Source of the DNA: Oscillospiraceae bacterium
GTDB lineage: Bacteria > Bacillota > Clostridia > Oscillospirales > Ruminococcaceae
NCBI GenBank assembly: GCA_031281115.1
Contig: JAITFV010000080.1
Span: 1-31,282 of the forward strand
DNA length: 31,282 bases
Direction of reading: 5' to 3'
Shown one piece after another: positions 15,319 through 23,377 of this stretch. The notes under the pieces are model-generated. The model was not told the DNA's origin. It made no database searches and saw only the letters and a list, made by a program, of their open reading frames with translations. Made by a program: the position numbers and the translations under genes. Every line of letters begins with the position of its first letter. Position 1 is the stretch's first letter.

Positions 15319-17625
15319 GTGGCAGACAGCTTGAAAAAGAACAGCATACTCATAGTGGATGATGATGCGGCGAACCTTATGCAGCTGATTCACATACTGC
15401 AGCCGGAGTATACGGTTTTCACAGCTAAAAACGGTTCGGCAGCGCTGGAAATCGCGGCGAAGTCCGTACCTGACCTTATTTTGCTTGACATTGTCATGCC
15501 TGAAATGAGCGGCTTTGAGGTTTTGTCTGAGCTTAAAAAGTCTGATAAAACCAACGAAATACCCGTTATATTTATAACCGGCATAAACGACAGCGACAAC
15601 GAAAGCGAGGGCTTGTCCCTCGGCGCCGTGGATTATATACGCAAACCTTTTTACGATATGGTTGTAAAACTGCGGGTTCGCCATCAGATTCAGATAATAA
15701 ATTTAAAGCAGAATTTAGAAAGCGTAGCCGAAGCAGCTGAAGCCGCCAACCGCACAAAGTCGTCCTTCTTAGCCAGCATGTCTCATGAAATACGTACCCC
15801 TATGAACGCTGTTATTGGTATGCTGGAGCTTCTGACCCACGAGCCCTTAAACAGCCGTCAGATGAGTTACGTCAAAGATATAAACCAATCCGCAACGTCC
15901 CTGCTGACCATCATCAACGACATACTTGACATGTCGAAGATAGAGTCCGGGAAAATGGAACTTGTTCCCGTTGATTATGATTTTTTAGCTCTCTTGGATA
16001 ATATTCACTCTATGTTTACATACGTTTCTGAAGAAAAGGGGCTCAAATTCAATTTTGAAGCAGACAGCAAAGTTCCCCGCTACTTATTCGGCGATGATAT
16101 AAGGTTAAGGCAGGTTCTTATCAACATTTGCGGAAATGCTGTAAAGTTCACCGAGAAGGGCTATGTGCAGCTCAATGTTATCAATTCGGGCGACACCTTA
16201 ACTTTCGAGGTCTCAGACACCGGCGCCGGCATCAAGAATGAAGACATAGGCAGGCTCTTCAACGCTTTCCAGCAAACCGATTCAACCAAGAACCGCGGAA
16301 TCATAGGAACCGGGCTCGGGCTGGCGATTTGCAAATCATTTATTGAGATGAAAGGCGGCACAATTACTGTTGAAAGCGAATACGGAAAGGGAAGCACATT
16401 TATTATAACAATTCCGTTAATCAAAGGAGACGGCGAAAAAGCCAAGACAGCAGCCACCCCGAAAGGCAGAAAACTTTCTGCGCCGAAGGCAAAGGTTTTG
16501 GTTGTTGACGACAATGAATTTAACCTGAAAGTGGCGGTCGGGCTGCTTAACCTGTCGGGTATCAGCGCAAAAACGGCATCCTCCGGCTTAATAGCTCTTG
16601 AAATGGTGCAGCAAGCTGATTTTGATATTGTTTTTATGGACCACATGATGCCGGAAATGGACGGCGTTGAAACAACGACCGCGATTCGCGCTCTCGGCGG
16701 AGAGTTTAATACTGATTCCAATCAGAGATTGGAATCGCGGATGCCGCAGTCTGCGAACTGCGGGCGCTGTCGCAGCAGCGCAATCCCTGTTTCTGAACAA
16801 ACAAAGTTTGTTCAGAAACAGTTTAAGCAGCCGATTATCATCGCTTTGACTGCCAATGCGGTTCACGGCGTTAAAGACTTTTTTCTCGCCAACGGTTTCA
16901 ACGATTTTGTATCTAAACCAATTGACGTCCGGGAACTCGTTTCTGTTTTGGAAAGATGGCTGCCGGAGGGCATACTTGAAAATATTACGGCAGCTCCCGA
17001 CGCACCGGACAGCGGGGAACCGGGCTTTTTGGACATGCTGGGCGGGATTGAGGATATTAACGTAAATATAGGATTAAACAGTGCGGCAGGGTCGGAATGT
17101 TTGTATTATGAAGCGGTTGAGATGTGCTGCAAACAGCTTCCCGCAGAATGTACAAAAATGTCTTCAAGCCTGTCCGGCGGGGACATAAACGGATTTGCTA
17201 TTTCGGTACACGCTATGAAATCTATCCTTGCCACTATCGGCGCTATGGACCTTTCCGATGCGGCGTTCAAGCTTGAAACAACGGCTAAAGCCGGCGATTC
17301 TGCCGTCTGTGAGGAACTTTTCCCAAGTTTCCGTGACGATTTGACGGAATTGCACAGGCAATTATCAGTGATTTTCCCTGCAAAGACGGCAACGGTCAAA
17401 ACACCGGGCGATTTCGAGGTGTTGCGGAAAGGCGTTGAAGCAGCTTTGATTGCCGTCAAGGATTTTGATGACGATGCGGGGGTTGCCGCAATTGAACCTC
17501 TTTTGGTATATGACTTCGGCGAGGATATAAACGCCTTGCTTGAAGAAGCCGCAACGGAGTTCGGGGAATTTGAATGTAAAAAGGCAGGAGAAGCTTTGGG
17601 CAAAATAGTATTACCTTTAATGTAG
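15319..17625 (+). CDS. Cytoplasmic hybrid kinase: REC-HisKA-HATPase-REC-Hpt, with in-frame hairpin insertion
   Basis: The 768-residue kinase has no membrane segment. It starts with a receiver (D14-D16, phospho-acceptor D57, K109), so its input is probably phosphate from another kinase. HisKA (H156), HATPase (DTGAGI and GTGLGL), a second receiver (D397, D398, phospho-acceptor D441, K533) and Hpt (H631 in VHAMKS) follow. In the second receiver, about 40 residues (462-501) separate the TAIRALGG helix from the QPIIIALTAN strand, where homologues need only a few. This stretch is encoded by four successive hairpins (16714-16821) and looks inserted. The fold may tolerate it as a surface loop. The start is GTG 15319, 1 nt after the upstream kinase. 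The last codons (VLPLM) lie in motif L2. Confidence 0.92.
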   Translation: MADSLKKNSILIVDDDAANLMQLIHILQPEYTVFTAKNGSAALEIAAKSVPDLILLDIVMPEMSGFEVLSELKKSDKTNEIPVIFITGINDSDNESEGLSLGAVDYIRKPFYDMVVKLRVRHQIQIINLKQNLESVAEAAEAANRTKSSFLASMSHEIRTPMNAVIGMLELLTHEPLNSRQMSYVKDINQSATSLLTIINDILDMSKIESGKMELVPVDYDFLALLDNIHSMFTYVSEEKGLKFNFEADSKVPRYLFGDDIRLRQVLINICGNAVKFTEKGYVQLNVINSGDTLTFEVSDTGAGIKNEDIGRLFNAFQQTDSTKNRGIIGTGLGLAICKSFIEMKGGTITVESEYGKGSTFIITIPLIKGDGEKAKTAATPKGRKLSAPKAKVLVVDDNEFNLKVAVGLLNLSGISAKTASSGLIALEMVQQADFDIVFMDHMMPEMDGVETTTAIRALGGEFNTDSNQRLESRMPQSANCGRCRSSAIPVSEQTKFVQKQFKQPIIIALTANAVHGVKDFFLANGFNDFVSKPIDVRELVSVLERWLPEGILENITAAPDAPDSGEPGFLDMLGGIEDINVNIGLNSAAGSECLYYEAVEMCCKQLPAECTKMSSSLSGGDINGFAISVHAMKSILATIGAMDLSDAAFKLETTAKAGDSAVCEELFPSFRDDLTELHRQLSVIFPAKTATVKTPGDFEVLRKGVEAALIAVKDFDDDAGVAAIEPLLVYDFGEDINALLEEAATEFGEFECKKAGEALGKIVLPLM
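16702..16821. repeat. In-frame block of four consecutive hairpins inside a receiver domain
   Basis: Hairpin 1 has 10-bp arms GATTCCAATC (16714-16723 and 16727-16736) and a 3-nt loop. Hairpin 2 has CCGCAGT arms (16744-16750, 16757-16763). Hairpin 3 has GCGCTG arms (16764-16769, 16776-16781). Hairpin 4 has 16-bp arms CTGTTTCTGAACAAAC (16787-16802, 16806-16821) and a 3-nt loop. About 120 bp (40 codons) are added without breaking the frame. Confidence 0.85.
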
Positions 17626-17636
17626 CTAATTTATAT
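17610..17636 (+). repeat. Left boundary motif L2 (before serine hydrolase gene)
   Basis: ATTACCTTTAATG, three bases, CTAATTTATAT: 24 of 27 bases as at 11557-11583. Its first half forms the last codons of the kinase at 15319. Confidence 0.7.
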
Positions 17637-17653
17637 AATGTGCAGGAGAATTC

Positions 17654-18658
17654 ATGATGAATTATGAGCAAATTTGGAATGATTGGGCTGACTCTGCCCA
17701 ATTTTCGGGAGTGTTTTCTGTTAGCGATGAAAACGGCATAATATTTGAAAAATGCTGTGGTTGTCGTAATAGAAGTGAAAAACTTTCAAACAACAAAAAT
17801 ACTGCGTTCAGTATAGCATCAGGCACTAAACTTTTTACAGGATTAGCTGTCTGTAAACTTATTGACGAGAACAAACTGACACTTGATGTTCATCTCTGCG
17901 AGATTTTACCTTATGACTTAGGGCAAATAGATAAGAGTGTCACGATTTATCAGCTATTAACGCATACGTCCGGTGTCGGCGATTATATTGACGAGGAATC
18001 AGAAAACTGTATCGAACAATTGCATTCGTTGTATAATAAGTATCCGAGTTATTTATGGGAGCGGCTCGAATACTACTTGCAAATGATTACGCCGTTACCG
18101 CCTAAATTTGAGCCGGGTACACGTTATGCCTACTCTAATTCGGGGTTTATTTTGCTTGGCTTAGTGATTGAAGCGGTTAGCGGGGTTTCCTATCAGCAAT
18201 TCGTGACCGACAACATAATAAAACCGCTTGAACTTGCACATACAGGATTTTACCGTATGGATTCACTCCCCGAAAACACCGCACTTGGGTACATGAGAAA
18301 CGGACGCTCTAACATTTTTAATTTACCTGTTATCGGCGGTTCTGACGGCGGATTATTTACTTGTTCAAGCGATTTAGATATATTATGGCGGGTATTATTT
18401 TCTAACAAGATTCTGTCCGAAAATATGTTTGAAAATTTTTTGAAACAACAATCTGTTATTAACGAAACAGAGAGTTACGGACTTGGCATTTATCGCTATA
18501 ATCTAAACGATAAACTGTTTTATTACGCAGTCGGTGGCGATTTCGGCGTTGACTTCTTTACTGCATACTTACCGAAACAAAAAGTAGTGATTTCTGCACT
18601 TGGAAACACAGAGGTTAATACTTATCCTTTAATGGAAGCAATTATTTCATCATTGTAA
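17654..18658 (+). CDS. Beta-lactamase-family serine hydrolase (class C / AmpH-like fold)
   Basis: The 334-residue protein of the beta-lactamase/penicillin-binding-protein-like superfamily has the catalytic SxxK motif (S56-G-T-K59), the YxN motif (Y160-S-N162) and a GGDFG stretch near residue 295, where the third motif of the family lies. TPLPPKFEPGTRYAYSNSGFILLG is characteristic. I see no signal peptide, so it is probably cytoplasmic and more likely an esterase or peptidase than an antibiotic-resistance enzyme; this is inference. AGGAGAA (17644-17650) precedes tandem ATGs at 17654 and 17657. It interrupts the kinase operon and is bracketed by motifs L2 (17610) and R2 (18672). Confidence 0.9.
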   Translation: MMNYEQIWNDWADSAQFSGVFSVSDENGIIFEKCCGCRNRSEKLSNNKNTAFSIASGTKLFTGLAVCKLIDENKLTLDVHLCEILPYDLGQIDKSVTIYQLLTHTSGVGDYIDEESENCIEQLHSLYNKYPSYLWERLEYYLQMITPLPPKFEPGTRYAYSNSGFILLGLVIEAVSGVSYQQFVTDNIIKPLELAHTGFYRMDSLPENTALGYMRNGRSNIFNLPVIGGSDGGLFTCSSDLDILWRVLFSNKILSENMFENFLKQQSVINETESYGLGIYRYNLNDKLFYYAVGGDFGVDFFTAYLPKQKVVISALGNTEVNTYPLMEAIISSL

Positions 18659-18671
18659 GTTACTTCTGATT

Positions 18672-18690
18672 ATAAGCATTATCTGCATAT
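18672..18690 (+). repeat. Boundary/leader motif R2
   Basis: 19 bp identical to R1 at 12116-12134 and at the same distance (48 nt between motif and start codon) from a signalling gene. The next 48 bp are also partly alike, roughly 26 matches without gaps. Confidence 0.7.
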
Positions 18691-18738
18691 CAACGCAATT
18701 ATCCGACACAGCTAAAATAAAATATAAGGAGTTTAAAC

Positions 18739-19527
18739 ATGATAGAAAAGGAACGGCTTTTGAAGCTTTCGGAACTGGACAGCAACAGCATAAACCAAAT
18801 GGAGGACAGTCAGCTCGGCGTTTTTTCCGATGCCGCTGCTTCGTTTATTAACGAATACCCTATGCTGGAAAATAACATTAAAGACGCCTTAAAGGCAGAT
18901 GACCGCAGCGCAGTATTTAAATCCCTTTCGGCAGTCTGTGAAATGCTGCGGCGGATATATGCTGAAAATTTAGCCGCAAAATGCTCAGACTATATCGGTA
19001 AAGCAGAAGGCACCCCGCATGAAGATTTGCAGACGTTTGTAATTGATTTCTTAAAAGCTGTTTCTGCACTGTCCATTGATTTGCAAATGCTTGAACATCA
19101 GGACATCAGCAAAGCAGCCGCTGAACAGATTGCTGTCAGTTTTAAGGCGGAAAATAACATATTAGCCGTTGATGACGTTAATTTCTTCCTGCGAACGATT
19201 AAAAGCATACTCCGTGACTCCGGATATAATGTGACCTGTGTCAATTCCGGTTCAATGGCTCTTGATTACCTTAAAGCCCATAAGCCTGACCTTTTCATTC
19301 TCGACATTGATATGCCGGAGATGGACGGATACGAGCTTGCCCGCGAAATCAAAAACGCGGGGCATACCGCACCAATCATTTTCCTTACCGGGAACGCCAG
19401 AAAAGATTCCGTGGCAAAGGCGGTGCAAGCCGGAGCGGTTGACTTTATTATAAAGCCGGTCAGAAAAGACCATCTGCTTGAAAGAATCGGAAAATATATA
19501 AAACCGGAGACAAAAGAAGACGAATGA
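18739..19527 (+). CDS. Degenerate Hpt-like domain fused to a receiver domain
   Basis: The 262-residue protein has an N-terminal all-helical part (about 30-120) and a C-terminal receiver (D145, D146, phospho-acceptor D189 in ILDIDMP, T217, K239). The helical part resembles an Hpt bundle around AENLAAKCSDYI. At the position of the phospho-histidine motif (HxxKG) it reads SLSAVCE, so there is no acceptor histidine (S64 by my alignment) and no Lys-Gly. It may be a docking domain that no longer relays phosphate. AAGGAG precedes the ATG. It is the last gene of the plus-strand kinase operon and is followed at once by a terminator. No DNA-binding output is present. Confidence 0.82.
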   Translation: MIEKERLLKLSELDSNSINQMEDSQLGVFSDAAASFINEYPMLENNIKDALKADDRSAVFKSLSAVCEMLRRIYAENLAAKCSDYIGKAEGTPHEDLQTFVIDFLKAVSALSIDLQMLEHQDISKAAAEQIAVSFKAENNILAVDDVNFFLRTIKSILRDSGYNVTCVNSGSMALDYLKAHKPDLFILDIDMPEMDGYELAREIKNAGHTAPIIFLTGNARKDSVAKAVQAGAVDFIIKPVRKDHLLERIGKYIKPETKEDE

Positions 19528-19565
19528 AAAAAGCGGAACGCCCCATTTGAGGCGTTCCGCTTTTT
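19528..19565. terminator. Bidirectional intrinsic terminator
   Basis: The stem AAAAAGCGGAACGCC pairs with its exact complement ending CGCTTTTT around an 8-nt loop. A- and T-runs on either side let it work for both the receiver gene ending at 19527 and the sugar-binding protein gene ending at 19575 on the other strand. Confidence 0.92.
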
Positions 19566-19574
19566 AAATTTTGA

Positions 19575-20648
19575 TTAATTAATATCATCTTCCGACAAAT
19601 AACCGGATTCAATGACAAGCTGGCGGTAATTATCAATATCTACCGTATACGGCACTAACAGGTATGAAGGCACAAATTTAATGTTATTGTGGTATGTGGT
19701 GGTGTCGTTGATAGTGGGTTCGCGCCCTCCCAATACAGTTTCAACCATGTCAGCCGCCACTCCGGCGAGGTCGCGGGTATCTTTAAGGACAGTTGAATAC
19801 TGCTCGCCTGTTCTGATTAGCGAGATTGAGGCGGCTTCAGCGTCTTGACCGGTGACTATAGGCCAGTCGTCTGTTCCGGGCTGAAAGCCGAACGAAATGA
19901 AGGACGATATAATCCCGCGAGAAAGCCCGTCATACGGCGAGAGAACTCCGTGCAGCGGCGTTCCGTCGTTGTAATGGGCAGCGAGGACAGCGTCCATGCG
20001 GGTTTGAGCAACGGCTCCGTCCCAGCGCAGCGTACCTATCTGGTCCTGACTTGTCTGTCCGGAGCGAACGGTAATCTCTCCGCTGTCGATATACGGCTGA
20101 AGAACGCTCATCGCGCCGCTGAAAAAAAAGAAGGAGTTAGTATCATCCGGAGAACCTGCGAAAAGCTCGATGTTCCACGGGCCGGGACCTCTTTTTTCTC
20201 TCAGACCTTCGATAAGCGACTGCGCCTGAAGCTCCCCGACTTTTACATTGTCGAATGTTGCGTAGTAAGCAACTGCCGCCGTATCTACGAGAAGACGGTC
20301 ATACGAAATGACAGACACACCGTCACTTGCGGCTTGATTCAGTACGCCGGAAAGAGTTGAGCCGTCAACAGCTGCGATAACCAAAACTTTGGCGCCTTTC
20401 TCCAGCATATCTTCGATTTGCTGCCTTTGAGTGGGAATGCTGTCCTCGGCAAATTGTAAATCGACATCAAATCCCCGTTCAATAAGGATATTGCTCAATG
20501 TGTTGCCGTCAACTATCCAGCGTTCGCTTGACTGTGTAGGCATCGAGATACCGACAAGCGGAAGACCGTCGTCACTGTCGCCGCCGCAGGCGGTAAACAG
20601 TGCGAGTACCATTGTAAGTGCGATTAGAACCGAAAGCTTGCGTTTCAT
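19575..20648 (-). CDS. ChvE-like multiple-monosaccharide-binding lipoprotein
   Basis: The 357-residue substrate-binding protein has a lipoprotein signal (lipobox LFTAC, lipidated Cys21), so it is anchored outside the membrane. The body follows the ChvE/periplasmic-binding-protein type I pattern closely: VGISMPTQSSERW, the IPTQ...QIEDMLEKGAKVLVIAA block, AYYATFDN, IELFAGSPDD, QTRMDAVLAA, LSPYDGLSRGIISS, VTGQDAEAASI and VPSYLL. ChvE binds aldoses and, in Agrobacterium, also presents them to the sensor kinase VirA. Here no ABC permease or ATPase gene is near, and the gene follows a membrane kinase in the same operon (82-nt gap with a REP copy). I infer a sensory role. GGAGG precedes the ATG. Confidence 0.92.
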   Translation of the reverse strand: MKRKLSVLIALTMVLALFTACGGDSDDGLPLVGISMPTQSSERWIVDGNTLSNILIERGFDVDLQFAEDSIPTQRQQIEDMLEKGAKVLVIAAVDGSTLSGVLNQAASDGVSVISYDRLLVDTAAVAYYATFDNVKVGELQAQSLIEGLREKRGPGPWNIELFAGSPDDTNSFFFFSGAMSVLQPYIDSGEITVRSGQTSQDQIGTLRWDGAVAQTRMDAVLAAHYNDGTPLHGVLSPYDGLSRGIISSFISFGFQPGTDDWPIVTGQDAEAASISLIRTGEQYSTVLKDTRDLAGVAADMVETVLGGREPTINDTTTYHNNIKFVPSYLLVPYTVDIDNYRQLVIESGYLSEDDIN

Positions 20649-20710
20649 TTTGTGACCTCCATCATATTTTTATTTTTTATGTAAGATTTGTGCATTTGTA
20701 TGCGATTGCG

Positions 20711-20735
20711 CGAGCGAACACAGTTCGCCCCTACG
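20711..20735 (-). repeat. REP palindrome supplying the stop codon of the upstream kinase
   Basis: Core GCGAACACAGTTCGCCCC, a variant (T to C changes) of the palindromes in and around the transposase at 11049. Read on the minus strand, its CGTAGGGG segment contains the TAG that ends the kinase gene at 20731. Confidence 0.8.
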
Positions 20736-23358
20736 GTACATTCGCGGTCTGTTCTGTCGCCATAAATTTATCTATATCCTCTGAAACCTCATCAAAATCA
20801 CTATGCAGCAGCTGTTCTGAAATTGCCTCTAACAGCTCACGGATTTTCTGCGGCAGAGATGTATTTTTAAGTTCGTTTAATACCTCTTCTGCGGTGTTTT
20901 TGTCATATTCTTCACACGCCTCTTTGATTTTAAGCAGGTTCTCCCTTAAATACGGCATATCAACGTCTGTTGCGTCATCAGCCGATACTTCTTCCTCCTG
21001 CGGCGCAATCCCTCTGACAACGGCGCGCAGAGAATCCAGGAACCCGGGGGTTTCAGCCGTGATGAATTCGATATCGTTGTCCCGCCCGGACTGCTCTAAT
21101 TTCATGGCAACGGCCGACAAATCCTTTTTCCCTAAATTTGCCAGGGCGCTTTTCATGCCATGCACATGAATAATATAAGTCCGAATATCATCCTCACTGT
21201 ACGGGGCGCCTTTTTCCATGACTGCGTCCAGCGCAGCAAGAGATTTTTTCGCGTCTCTCACGAAAGATTCCGCAATCAGCACATCAATAGACGGCCGCGG
21301 CGCAGCGGGGGCGGTTTGTTCAGGCGGCTTGTTTTTTTCCGCTTCTGCCTGTTTTCTCGCTGCTTCTATTACCTCCGGCGGCTGCTTATCGCGTATCAGC
21401 TTGTTCAATACCACGTCTAAAAGGCGGGTATCTATAGGTTTAGAAATGAAATCATCGAAGCCGTTTGCAAGGAATATTTCCGACTGCCCCACCACAGCGT
21501 TCGCAGTCAAAGCTACGATAGGTTCCTTGTACCCCATTTCACGCAGAATCTTTGTTGCTTCAACACCGTCCATCTTCGGCATCATATGGTCCATGAATAT
21601 AATGTCATAAACTTTGCCGCTTTTAATTATATCAATTGCGGCAAATCCACTGTCGGCAGCGTCGGTATTTATCCCGTACTGAACCATGAGTCCTTTGGCG
21701 ACATATATATTAGTTTCCACATCGTCTACAATTAACACATTTCCGTACGGCATAGGGTCACGCACGATTTGGGTGCGTTTCATCTGGGTTCTGCTGGTTG
21801 TGCGGAAATTATGCAGATTATCGGTCATTTCTTTGCCTAATACTTCAGGTCCCGCCGTGACTTGCGGAATACGCACGGTGAAAGTTGAACCTTTTTCCGG
21901 TTCGCTTTCTATGGCAATCGCACCATCCATCATACGTATCAAGTTGCGCGTTATGCTCATTCCGAGACCGGTACCCTCTGTCGTGCGGTTAGCTTTCATA
22001 TTGAACTGCGAATACTCGTCAAACAGCTTGTCTACCTGCTCCTTGCTCATACCCTGCCCTGTATCGCTTACGCTGAAAGCCAACGTCACTTCACCATCGG
22101 CACCGCCCGCTTCCGCAGTAACCGACAAAGTAACCATGCCTGCCGCCGTGTATTTAAAAGCATTGGAGAGGACATTGTTCAGTATCTGTTTTATGCGGAG
22201 TTCGTCGCCAAGCAGGACAACGGGTAAGTTTTCATCTATGTAAAGTTCAAACTCAATCGGCTTGCTTCCTATACGCATTACATTAAGTTGCACGGTATCG
22301 CTGAGAAGGCTGGCTATTTCGTAATTTTCATTAAGCAGCTCAAGTTTCCCGGCTTCAATTTTCGAGAGGTCAAGCACGTCGTTTATTATACCGAGCAGCA
22401 TATAACCGGACGAATAAACTTTTTCAAGAGATTCTCTCATGTTTTTCTCAAGCTCGTTATTCTGGAGCTGCATCTCTGTAATGCCTAAAATTGCATTCAT
22501 CGGCGTACGGATTTCATGCGACATGGTGGCAAGGAAGTCGCTTTTAGCTTTGTTGGCGACATGCGCCTCGCCCAGCGTCTCTTGGATTTTGCGGGCAAGG
22601 TCTCCTATTTCATCATCTCTGTACGTACCATATACAGAGTTTTCATCGATGTTACTCTTAGATACGCTGGTCGTGAGACGACTCAAAGGCATTACCACAA
22701 AACGCCGTATGATAATAATGTTAGTACCCATTACCGCGGTAAGCACAATTACGAGGATAATAATGTTGACAGTCGCGGCTTGTTGGCTTGCCTGAATAAA
22801 ACGGTCCTCTATATCGGTGCTGATAACGCCGATAACCTCTCCGCTTCTGATAATGGGAACCGCTCCGGTGCTGAAAGTTCCCCACTGGTCCGTGAGATTC
22901 ATTATACCCACTGAATTTAAGCCGCCGAAGGCATCTAAGTGAACTTTCCCGATACCCTCATATTCTTCAAAAATAGAGTCATTTCTGTCGGGGTCGTCGG
23001 GAAACGGAAAGGGGTCGCTGTCGAATATGAAGAAGTACTCGCCGTCTATCTCCTTGAGAGCATAGATGTATGAAGCGCCGGTAAGCCTTGTTAAAGTACG
23101 CAGGGAGGCAAGCGTTTGGTAATAAGCGTTATAATCGTCAAATACGTCCTCTCTGCTGTTATATGAATGAAACCTTTCTATATCAAGAAGCTCGCGCGCG
23201 GCAACCGAGATGGAAAGTAAATTTGCTTCCACGCTTTCACTGAGTATAGCGCTGTGGTTACGGTTGTTTATTATCGTAAGTAAAACACTCATTGAAAGCA
23301 CAACAAACAGCAAGCCAACGACTACGGAGATTAAAAGCCGCTGCAATTTTTTATTCAT
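20731..23358 (-). CDS. Membrane hybrid histidine kinase: Cache-HAMP-HisKA-HATPase-REC-Hpt
   Basis: The 875-residue kinase has TM1 (8-30), an extracellular Cache-like domain (31-195; YIYALKEIDGEYFFIFDSD, then VPIIRSGEVIGVISTDI), TM2 (196-217) and a short HAMP (218-265). HisKA (H281), HATPase (N394-N399 region; DTGQGM and GTGLGM), receiver (D545, D546, phospho-acceptor D590, K640) and Hpt (H733 in HGMKSALAN) follow. From HisKA to the C-terminus it closely matches the hydrogenase-like kinase at 4407 (for example GDELRIKQILNN, DIIFMDHMMP, IRDKQPP), with a different sensor part. It lies between an HD-GYP regulator (19-nt gap) and a ChvE-like protein, so sugar sensing with c-di-GMP output is likely. 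The stop TAG comes from a REP copy. Confidence 0.93.
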   Translation of the reverse strand: MNKKLQRLLISVVVGLLFVVLSMSVLLTIINNRNHSAILSESVEANLLSISVAARELLDIERFHSYNSREDVFDDYNAYYQTLASLRTLTRLTGASYIYALKEIDGEYFFIFDSDPFPFPDDPDRNDSIFEEYEGIGKVHLDAFGGLNSVGIMNLTDQWGTFSTGAVPIIRSGEVIGVISTDIEDRFIQASQQAATVNIIILVIVLTAVMGTNIIIIRRFVVMPLSRLTTSVSKSNIDENSVYGTYRDDEIGDLARKIQETLGEAHVANKAKSDFLATMSHEIRTPMNAILGITEMQLQNNELEKNMRESLEKVYSSGYMLLGIINDVLDLSKIEAGKLELLNENYEIASLLSDTVQLNVMRIGSKPIEFELYIDENLPVVLLGDELRIKQILNNVLSNAFKYTAAGMVTLSVTAEAGGADGEVTLAFSVSDTGQGMSKEQVDKLFDEYSQFNMKANRTTEGTGLGMSITRNLIRMMDGAIAIESEPEKGSTFTVRIPQVTAGPEVLGKEMTDNLHNFRTTSRTQMKRTQIVRDPMPYGNVLIVDDVETNIYVAKGLMVQYGINTDAADSGFAAIDIIKSGKVYDIIFMDHMMPKMDGVEATKILREMGYKEPIVALTANAVVGQSEIFLANGFDDFISKPIDTRLLDVVLNKLIRDKQPPEVIEAARKQAEAEKNKPPEQTAPAAPRPSIDVLIAESFVRDAKKSLAALDAVMEKGAPYSEDDIRTYIIHVHGMKSALANLGKKDLSAVAMKLEQSGRDNDIEFITAETPGFLDSLRAVVRGIAPQEEEVSADDATDVDMPYLRENLLKIKEACEEYDKNTAEEVLNELKNTSLPQKIRELLEAISEQLLHSDFDEVSEDIDKFMATEQTANVP

Positions 23359-23377
23359 GGTTGAATCTCCTAAAAGC

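Noticed and set aside
15091..15684. Open frame of 197 codons on the minus strand
   Set aside because: It lies across two clearly coding kinase genes on the other strand and spans their junction; composition is that of a shadow frame.
17654..18658. Antibiotic-resistance beta-lactamase
   Set aside because: Fold motifs are present, but no export signal is visible, and the family is mostly esterases and peptidases.
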